NCBI GenBank assembly: GCA_049421025.1
Contig: JBMSMG010000031.1
Location: 1-17,763 of the forward strand
Source of the DNA: RGUW01 sp049421025
GTDB lineage: Bacteria > Cyanobacteriota > Cyanobacteriia > PCC-6307 > Cyanobiaceae
Length of the DNA stretch: 17,763 nucleotides
Reading direction: 5' to 3'
The notes under the pieces are model-generated. The model made no database searches, had not been told where the DNA came from, and worked only from the letters and a program-made list of their open reading frames with translations. Position numbers and translations under genes: made by a program. Positions 12,980 to 17,763 of this stretch are shown here, in pieces; position 1 is the first letter of the stretch, and each line of letters starts with the position of its first letter.

Positions 12980-13825
12980 TTAGCGCCGCTCCGGTTCGCG
13001 CACCAGCAGCACCGGCGCCGGCGCATGCACCCGGATGAAGTCGCTCACCGAGCTGCCCAGCAGCCGGTCGATGTCGACAAAGCTCTTGGCCACAACCGGT
13101 CTGCGGTCCTGGGAGGCGATCACCAGTAAGTCAGCTTTCACCTCTTGGGCGGCAGCACAGACGGTGCGGGCGATGTCGCCCACCTTGTGCAGCGGTTGCA
13201 TCGTCACGCCAAAGCTGCGCGCCCGTTGCACGGCCCGATCGAGCACCTCATCGGCCGGTGACTTACCGCCGCGGCTGGGCGCCAGGTCCTGGCGGGTCAC
13301 ATGCACCCCGGTCAGGGTGCCGCCAGGAATGCCGGCCACCAGTTCGCAGGCCAGGCGCAGGGCGTCATCGCCCACGCCGGTGCCATCGACGGTGACCATG
13401 ACGCGGTTGATCGCGCGGATGTACAGGTCGTCGCGCACCAGCAGCATGGGCCGCGTGGAGAGCTGAAACACGTACTGGCTGGCGCTGTTGCTGAGGATCG
13501 CCTGCAGCCGATTCATGCCGCGAGACCCCATCACGATCAGGTCGGCATCGAGCTCGTCGGCCACCTTGAGCACGGTGGTTTTGGTGTCGCCCTGGCGGAT
13601 CAGTGTGTTGACGCTGATGCCATCGAGGCCCATGCGTTTGATTGCATCGCCCAGTAGCCCTTGGGCCCGGGCCATGTGGTCGTCCACATCGGCGCTGCTC
13701 TGCTCGCCCACCACGTGCAGCAGGTTCACCTTGGCGGCGGCAGCCGGGGGGATGGCGCGCAGCATGCGCACCATTTCTTCAACGTGGCCTTGGCCCGAGT
13801 CGGCGATCAGCAGGTTGCGAAACAC
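12980..13825 (-). CDS. Tandem universal stress protein (two UspA domains)
   Basis: The 281-residue protein comprises two UspA-like domains, about 1-135 and 140-281. Domain 1 has VNLLHVVGE, ADLIVMGSRGMNRLQAIL and SASQYVFQLSTRPMLLV, close to the G-x2-G-x9-G-S/T ATP-binding pattern but with Asn in the last Gly position. Domain 2 has GTLTGVHVTRQ, ADLLVIASQDRRPVVAKSF and LLGSSVSDFIRVHAPAPVLLV, lacking the first glycines. Universal stress proteins are cytosolic nucleotide-binding factors with varied stress roles; no precise function is inferred. GTG 13825 (MFRNLLIADSG) is chosen because the domain begins there. The frame stays open to a TTG at 13888, but the added residues look non-coding and would overlap the divergent thioesterase gene. 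It converges on psbM. Confidence 0.9.
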   Translation of the reverse strand: MFRNLLIADSGQGHVEEMVRMLRAIPPAAAAKVNLLHVVGEQSSADVDDHMARAQGLLGDAIKRMGLDGISVNTLIRQGDTKTTVLKVADELDADLIVMGSRGMNRLQAILSNSASQYVFQLSTRPMLLVRDDLYIRAINRVMVTVDGTGVGDDALRLACELVAGIPGGTLTGVHVTRQDLAPSRGGKSPADEVLDRAVQRARSFGVTMQPLHKVGDIARTVCAAAQEVKADLLVIASQDRRPVVAKSFVDIDRLLGSSVSDFIRVHAPAPVLLVREPERR

Positions 13826-13890
13826 AGCAGCAGAGGATGCGCGGTGGCAGCCTATGGCGCTTGTGAGGCTGTGTTGGCCGTTTGACAACC

Positions 13891-14358
13891 ATGGTCACTG
13901 AAACCGTCGCGGCCCCGCCTCAACCGGGTTCTCCCTGGCTGCTCCAGCGGCGCGTGTTGCCCCAGCACACCGATCACGCCGGGGTGATGTGGCATGGCTC
14001 GTATCTGGCCTGGCTCGAAGAGGCCCGCGTTGAGGCGCTGGCTCAGGCGGGCTTGGCCTACAGCGACCTGTCGGCGCGGGGGCTCGAGTTGCCGGTGGTG
14101 TCGCTGTCGATCAACTACCGCCAGGCCCTGCTGCATGGCGACCTGGTGCAGCTTGAGAGCGTGGTGCTGCCGCGCCAGGGGGTCAAATTGCCTTGGCAGA
14201 GCCGTTTTGTCAGTGCAGCTGGGGTGGTGGCCGCAGAAGCGCGGGTGGAGCTGGTGCTGGTGGATCTGTCGGGCGGGCCTGGCCAGCGCCGCCTGCTGCG
14301 CCAGTTGCCGCCCGATCTGGCGGCAGCGGTGCAAAGCCTGATCGACGGACCCCGCTAG
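13891..14358 (+). CDS. Hotdog-fold acyl-CoA thioesterase (possible DHNA-CoA thioesterase)
   Basis: The 155-residue protein belongs to the 4-hydroxybenzoyl-CoA thioesterase group of hotdog enzymes. The active-site segment QHTDHAGVMWHGSYLAWLEEAR (residues 25-46) contains Asp28 and the G-V-x-x-H-x-x-Y pattern. It is followed by LPVVSLSINYRQALLHGDLV, typical of the second half of the fold. In cyanobacteria a member of this group (slr0204 in Synechocystis) hydrolyses 1,4-dihydroxy-2-naphthoyl-CoA in phylloquinone synthesis, making that the leading candidate; other acyl-CoA substrates are possible. ATG 13891 is preferred to TTG 13882. It is divergent from the stress protein gene and ends 25 bases before dprA, with a LexA-like palindrome in between. 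Confidence 0.84.
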   Translation: MVTETVAAPPQPGSPWLLQRRVLPQHTDHAGVMWHGSYLAWLEEARVEALAQAGLAYSDLSARGLELPVVSLSINYRQALLHGDLVQLESVVLPRQGVKLPWQSRFVSAAGVVAAEARVELVLVDLSGGPGQRRLLRQLPPDLAAAVQSLIDGPR

Positions 14359-14362
14359 GATC

Positions 14363-14376
14363 AGTACACCTGTACT
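14363..14376 (+). promoter_or_regulatory. Candidate LexA (SOS) operator before dprA
   Basis: AGTACACCTGTACT fits the published cyanobacterial LexA-box pattern RGTAC-NNN-D-GTWC-B at every position. It is the core of a larger perfect inverted repeat: 9-bp arms 14360-14368 and 14371-14379 with a 2-base centre. It sits in the 25-base gap between the thioesterase stop and the first possible dprA start. What is seen is the palindrome; LexA binding and control of dprA are inferred. A short stem-loop in the mRNA is the alternative. Confidence 0.6.
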
Positions 14377-14383
14377 GATTGCC

Positions 14384-15538
14384 GTGGTGAAGACCTGCAG
14401 GCTTGGGGGCTCGGCCGCTGGGGTGCTCTGGTCGGCCGAGGAGCGGCTCTGGTGGCTGCTGTGGAGTGCGGTGCCAGGCCTGGGCGTTGAGCGGCTGAAC
14501 CAGCTCTGGAGCCGTTTTGGCAGCTTGGCTGCGGCCTGGGCTGCCCCCGCCCCGGTGTTGGCGCAGGTGCCGGGCATCGGCCCCGCGCGCTTAGCGGCAA
14601 TCGAGCGTTGCCGCCGGCGTGCTGGTGCAGAGCCGTTGGCTGCGGTGCGCGCCTCGGGGGTGCTGCTGCCGGGCGATCCGGCGCTGCCGGCAGCGCTCAA
14701 GGCGCTGGCCAGGCCGCCGTTGCACGTCTATTGGCGCGGACGCGGTCAGTTGTGGTCAGCGCTGCGCCAGGGGCGTGCTGTGGCTGTGGTGGGCACCCGC
14801 CGGCCATCGGCCCATGGCCTGGCGATGGCCGCCGCCATTGGTGAGGCCTTGGCCCGTGCGGGCTGGCCGGTGGTCAGCGGCCTGGCCGAGGGCATCGATG
14901 CGGCGGCCCACCAGGGCTGCCTGAGCGCTGGCGGCCGGCCGGTCGGGGTGCTGGGCACACCACTCGATCGGGTGTATCCGAGCCATCACAGCCAGTTGCA
15001 ACAGCAGGTGGCTGAGCGGGGCCTGGTGCTCAGCGAGCAGGCCCCTGGCGCTGCGGTTTGCGCAGGGCATTTCGCCGCACGCAACCGCCTTCAGGTTGCG
15101 CTGTCCTGTGCGGTTGTGCTGGTCGAGTGCCCCGAGCCCAGCGGCGCTTTGCATGCCGCCCGGCTCGCCTGGCAGAGCGGGCGCAAGCTGTGGGTGGTGC
15201 CGGCCGATGCGGCCAAGCGCTCGGCCGCCGGCAGCAATCGCTGGCTGCAGCAGGGGGCAGCTCCCCTCCTCAATGCAGCTGATCTGGTTGCGGCTTTGGG
15301 GCCTGGTCCATTGGCACCGCAGCCGGCAGCGGCGCCGCCTGCTCGCCGCCTGGCGCGCGCGGTAGCAGCACCAGTCGATCAGGCCTTGCTCAGCGCTGTT
15401 GGCAGTGGGGCCTCGCTTGAGCAGCTCAGCGGCCAGCTCGGCCAGAGCGGCATCGCCTTGATGCCGCGTTTGCTGGCACTTGAGCTGGCCGGCCTGCTGC
15501 AGGCCGAGCCGGGTCTGCGCTGGCGAGCGGCAAACTGA
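14384..15538 (+). CDS. dprA: DNA processing protein DprA/Smf
   Basis: DprA protects incoming single-stranded DNA and loads RecA during natural transformation. The 384-residue frame has an N-terminal helix-hairpin-helix-like region (VPGLGVERLNQLWSRFG at 30-46, VPGIGPARLAAIE at 62-74). A Rossmann-like DprA core follows: VGTRRPSAHG near 136-145, VVSGLAEGIDAAAHQGCL, VLGTPLDRVYPSHH, the modified FAARNRLQVALS, PSGALHAARLA and SNRWLQQGA. A C-terminal winged-helix-like domain ends it (about 325-384). Coordinates use the first GTG (14384), only 8 bases after the LexA-like site. The GTG at 14423 (start MLWSAEERLWW) is at least as plausible because it leaves room for a promoter. It follows the thioesterase gene and is in the same frame as prmC downstream. 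Confidence 0.93.
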   Translation: MVKTCRLGGSAAGVLWSAEERLWWLLWSAVPGLGVERLNQLWSRFGSLAAAWAAPAPVLAQVPGIGPARLAAIERCRRRAGAEPLAAVRASGVLLPGDPALPAALKALARPPLHVYWRGRGQLWSALRQGRAVAVVGTRRPSAHGLAMAAAIGEALARAGWPVVSGLAEGIDAAAHQGCLSAGGRPVGVLGTPLDRVYPSHHSQLQQQVAERGLVLSEQAPGAAVCAGHFAARNRLQVALSCAVVLVECPEPSGALHAARLAWQSGRKLWVVPADAAKRSAAGSNRWLQQGAAPLLNAADLVAALGPGPLAPQPAAAPPARRLARAVAAPVDQALLSAVGSGASLEQLSGQLGQSGIALMPRLLALELAGLLQAEPGLRWRAAN

Positions 15539-15571
15539 GATCAGTGCCGCGCCCCTGGGGCTTCAACACCG

Positions 15572-16468
15572 CTGAGCCTTTTTGACGCCAGCACCAGCAC
15601 CTCGGTCACCGCTCAGGATCTGCTGGCCTGGCGCCGCAGTCAGCTGGCCGGCCGCGATCGTGAGCCTGCAAGCCTGCAGTCCAGCCTCGACTGGTTGCTC
15701 GATCTGGGCGGCGGCGTGGGCTGGCAGCAGCTCCAACAACTGCACCTGCGCCCCGAGCAGCCTGTGGCTCTGCAGCGCAGCCTGGCTGAGCTTGCAACCC
15801 TGTGGCAGCGGCATCTGAACGAGCAGGTGCCGCTGCAGTACCTGCTGGGGCTGTGTCCCTGGCGCGACCTGACCCTGCAGGTGGGGCCGGGCGTGCTGAT
15901 TCCCCGCGCCGAAACCGAGCTGTTGGTCGAACTGGCCTTGCAGCAGTGCCCCACTCCGCCTGCGCTCTGGGCCGACCTGGGCAGCGGCAGCGGCGCGCTG
16001 GCCCTGGCGCTAGCCAACGCCTGGCCTACCAGCCGCGGGTTGGCCGTTGAGCTGTCAGACGCTGCACGGGCCATAGCGGCGCTGAACCTGCAGGCGGCGC
16101 CGCAGGTGCAACTGCTCGCCGGCAGCTGGTGGCAACCGCTTGCGCCCTGGTGGGGGCAGCTGGCGCTGGTGGTGGCCAACCCGCCCTACATCCCCGAGGC
16201 GGTGTGGGCGGATCTGGAGCCCGTGGTGCGCGCGCACGAGCCGTCCATGGCATTGGCGGCCGGTGCCGATGGCCTTGATGCCATCCGCCAGATCGCCGCT
16301 GGCGCTGCCGCTGCTCTGGCCCCAGGGGGTTGGCTGCTGCTCGAGCATCACCACGACCAGAGCGCCGCGGTGCTGGAGCTGCTTGCTGCGGCGGGCCTGC
16401 AGCAGCTCGAGCGCCACCGCGACCTCGAGGGGGTCTGGCGCTTTGCATGCGGCCGGGCGCCGCTTTGA
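15572..16468 (+). CDS. prmC: Peptide chain release factor glutamine methyltransferase PrmC (HemK)
   Basis: PrmC methylates the GGQ glutamine of release factors using AdoMet. The protein shows the N-terminal helical domain (LAWRRSQLAG, then LDWLLDLGGGVGW), VPLQYLLG, IPRAETELLVELAL, the AdoMet motif ADLGSGSGALALALA and the catalytic NPPY at about residues 203-206. The start is a problem: no in-frame ATG, GTG or TTG occurs between the dprA stop (15536) and TTG 15695, which would cut off the conserved DLLAWRRSQL helix. I give CTG 15572 (MSLFDAS, 298 residues) as the start that restores normal family length; TTG 15695 gives 257 residues. The frame is the same as dprA, separated only by its TGA. 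tsaC follows on the same strand. Function is secure; the N-terminus is not. Confidence 0.9.
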   Translation: MSLFDASTSTSVTAQDLLAWRRSQLAGRDREPASLQSSLDWLLDLGGGVGWQQLQQLHLRPEQPVALQRSLAELATLWQRHLNEQVPLQYLLGLCPWRDLTLQVGPGVLIPRAETELLVELALQQCPTPPALWADLGSGSGALALALANAWPTSRGLAVELSDAARAIAALNLQAAPQVQLLAGSWWQPLAPWWGQLALVVANPPYIPEAVWADLEPVVRAHEPSMALAAGADGLDAIRQIAAGAAAALAPGGWLLLEHHHDQSAAVLELLAAAGLQQLERHRDLEGVWRFACGRAPL

Positions 16469-16564
16469 GCAACCCAATCAGCCCAATCCATCGATGAGTG
16501 CGACGTTTTGCCAGGACGTGATCAGAAAGTCGCGATGTTTTGCCTGTTGGCGCACCATGACGCC

Positions 16565-17143
16565 ATGACGACCTTTCTTGAGCCCGCCGACCTGGCCGAG
16601 CGCCTGCAGTCCGGAGGGGCGGCCCTGTTCCCCACCGACACCCTGGTGGCTCTGGCGGCGCTGCCCCAGCACGCAGGCCAGATCTGGCAGCTCAAGCAGC
16701 GCCCGCCCGACAAGCCCCTGATCCTCATGGGGGCTGATCTGCAGCAGCTGTTGCAGCACACCCCAGGGGTGCACTGGCCGCCGCAGGCGCTTGAGCTGGC
16801 GGCGCGGCACTGGCCCGGTGCACTCACCCTGGTGTTGCCGGCCACCGGTGCATTGATGCAGTGTCTCAACCCCGGGGGTGAATCGCTGGGACTGCGGGTG
16901 CCGGCCTGCCCCATGACCCAGGCGCTACTGCAGCTCAGCGGGCCGTTGGCCACCACCAGTGCCAACGGCTCTGGTGAGCCTGCAGCCACCACTGCAGCCG
17001 AGGCGGCGGCAAGCTTTGCCGCCAGCGGCGTGCCGTTATTGGGTCCAGAACCGTGGCCTGAACCGAGCGGTCAGGCCAGCACGGTGGTGGCTTGGCTCAA
17101 CAGCAACTGGCAGGTGCTGCGTGCTGGAAGCGTGCAGGTGTGA
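16565..17143 (+). CDS. tsaC: L-threonylcarbamoyladenylate synthase (TsaC/Sua5/YrdC family)
   Basis: TsaC makes threonylcarbamoyl-AMP from threonine, bicarbonate and ATP for the t6A37 modification of ANN-decoding tRNAs. The 192-residue protein is a single YrdC domain without the extra Sua5 domain: FPTDTLVALAALP, the KxR-x3-KP signature in LKQRPPDKPLILM, HWPGALTLVLPA, LGLRVPACP, TTSANGSGEP and the C-terminal STVVAW. ATG 16565 (MTTFLEPADLAERL) is chosen; an alternative start at 16508 adds 19 residues that look non-coding. The ATG overlaps the TGA of a 24-codon frame starting at 16494 (ATGA), which may be chance. It follows prmC by 96 bases; prmC and tsaC are often neighbours, and both modify translation components. 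Confidence 0.93.
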   Translation: MTTFLEPADLAERLQSGGAALFPTDTLVALAALPQHAGQIWQLKQRPPDKPLILMGADLQQLLQHTPGVHWPPQALELAARHWPGALTLVLPATGALMQCLNPGGESLGLRVPACPMTQALLQLSGPLATTSANGSGEPAATTAAEAAASFAASGVPLLGPEPWPEPSGQASTVVAWLNSNWQVLRAGSVQV

Positions 17144-17222
17144 GGGTGCATTGCCGCCTCAGCAGCTAGCGCATGTTCGTGGCTGCTGTTGAACTAGAGC
17201 TGCTCCTTGTGCCGCACCCTTC

Positions 17223-17375
17223 ATGGCAGCTGTTATCGCCATGGTGACTCTGGTCCTGGCCGTGGGGTACTGGTTGATGTCGCCTCTTAGCGCCTTGCTG
17301 ACTCCCCTGGTGGAGTTGCATGCCTTGCCATGGGTTTTGCTTGGGGGAACGCTGTTGTGGTTGCTGGCTGGGTGA
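17223..17375 (+). CDS. Small hydrophobic membrane protein, hypothetical
   Basis: This 50-residue frame is almost entirely hydrophobic: a first membrane helix (AAVIAMVTLVLAVGYWLM, residues about 2-19), a short loop (SPLSALLTPLVELHALP) and a second helix (WVLLGGTLLWLLAG). It is too short for routine ORF calling. The ATG at 17223 is the first of the frame; a second ATG lies at residue 7. It follows tsaC by 79 bases on the same strand. The composition is strongly membrane-like and unlikely to arise by chance from non-coding DNA in this GC range, but I do not recognise a family and infer no function. Confidence 0.62.
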   Translation: MAAVIAMVTLVLAVGYWLMSPLSALLTPLVELHALPWVLLGGTLLWLLAG

Positions 17376-17763
17376 GGGGACTCTCAGTCTTGAGTGTCGG
17401 CAGGGACGTCGGTGTAGCCAAGGTCGTTAGCAGGAGGTACGTGATTGAGCCTGTGATTAAGGCCTGCGAACCGGCAAGTGACCACTGCTTGTCGCCAGAC
17501 ATGACACTTGGCCGTTGAGCTGTTCAATGTCGAGCGCTCGGGGTTCTGATGCCGTCAGCTGAGCAGATGTGCTGCTGTATTGCAGAACGCGAGCTGCAAG
17601 GAAAGCCCTGAGCTGTGGTCAATGACATGAGCGCAGAGCAAGAAGGTTGGGCTTCGCCAAAACCCAGTCATCACCAATAGGCTTGCCTTGCTGACAACCA
17701 CCCATGCTGAGCAGCTCGCCTGCAACGTCACTGACTGAGCGGTTGCGGTTTGAAGGCTGGAGC
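17376..17763. other. Region without a supported gene
   Basis: No ORF in these 388 bases looks protein-like. The longest frame is a minus-strand one at 17287-17502 overlapping the small membrane gene, with low-complexity Leu/Thr/Pro content. A strong AGGAGG (17432-17437) precedes GTG 17441 and a 25-codon frame ending at 17518, but the spacing is only 3 bases and the peptide is unremarkable. CGGCAAG/CTTGTCG near 17471-17493 can form a 7-bp hairpin. No tRNA, CRISPR or insertion sequence end is visible. A small RNA cannot be excluded by eye. Confidence 0.5.

Noticed and set aside
17287..17502. 71-residue minus-strand ORF
   Set aside because: Low-complexity Leu/Thr/Pro composition, opposite the better-supported small membrane gene, with no domain or ribosome binding site.

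Overview
The window is GC-rich chromosomal DNA from a unicellular cyanobacterium. It encodes phycocyanin rod components (CpcB, CpcC, CpcD), a phycobiliprotein lyase (CpcT) and photosystem II genes (psbB, psbT, psbM). The gene neighbourhood (nrdR-rps1 near psbT-psbB, a ferredoxin divergent from psbB, then psbM, prmC and tsaC) together with high GC suggests an alpha-cyanobacterium of the Cyanobium/Synechococcus group with phycocyanin-based rods. That placement is inference from gene content and order.

Region by region. (1) 1-3267 is phycobilisome territory. On the minus strand cpcC and cpcD are followed by an intrinsic terminator and then by a separately led cpcB, of which only the first 20 codons lie in the window. 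A plus-strand coiled-coil protein with a tandem-repeat tail sits between cpcC and the minus-strand pair of a small hypothetical gene and cpcT. (2) 3372-3878 carries a plus-strand gene that looks like a RiPP/bacteriocin precursor: two Nif11-like leader segments, a double-glycine cleavage motif and a Cys-free hydrophobic core. It lies against the 3' end of tRNA-Phe. (3) 3929-12206 is a long minus-strand run. In transcription order it is psbB-psbT, terminator, nrdR, rps1, a HAD phosphatase, metK, an FGGY sugar (probably D-ribulose) kinase, a small membrane protein, a DUF2470 protein, a comF-like phosphoribosyltransferase and tRNA-Phe. Several members overlap by a few bases. (4) 12322-17375 is mostly plus strand: a 2Fe-2S ferredoxin divergent from psbB, psbM, a convergent tandem universal stress protein, a hotdog thioesterase (possible DHNA-CoA thioesterase), dprA, prmC, tsaC and a small membrane protein. 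The last 388 bases hold no gene I can support.

Functional themes. Phycocyanin rod assembly (linkers plus chromophore lyase) and photosystem II (CP47, PsbT, PsbM) account for the photosynthesis genes. S1, PrmC, TsaC and tRNA-Phe belong to translation, NrdR to deoxyribonucleotide control and MetK to AdoMet supply. DprA and ComF are competence-related families.

The points most worth a second look are the tandem-leader double-glycine precursor, a palindrome directly before dprA that fits the cyanobacterial LexA box, the missing ATG/GTG start for the conserved N-terminus of PrmC (its frame runs open straight from the dprA stop), and the linker-first cpc gene order with a terminator before cpcB. 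Many genes here appear to use TTG or GTG starts, so several start positions are provisional.
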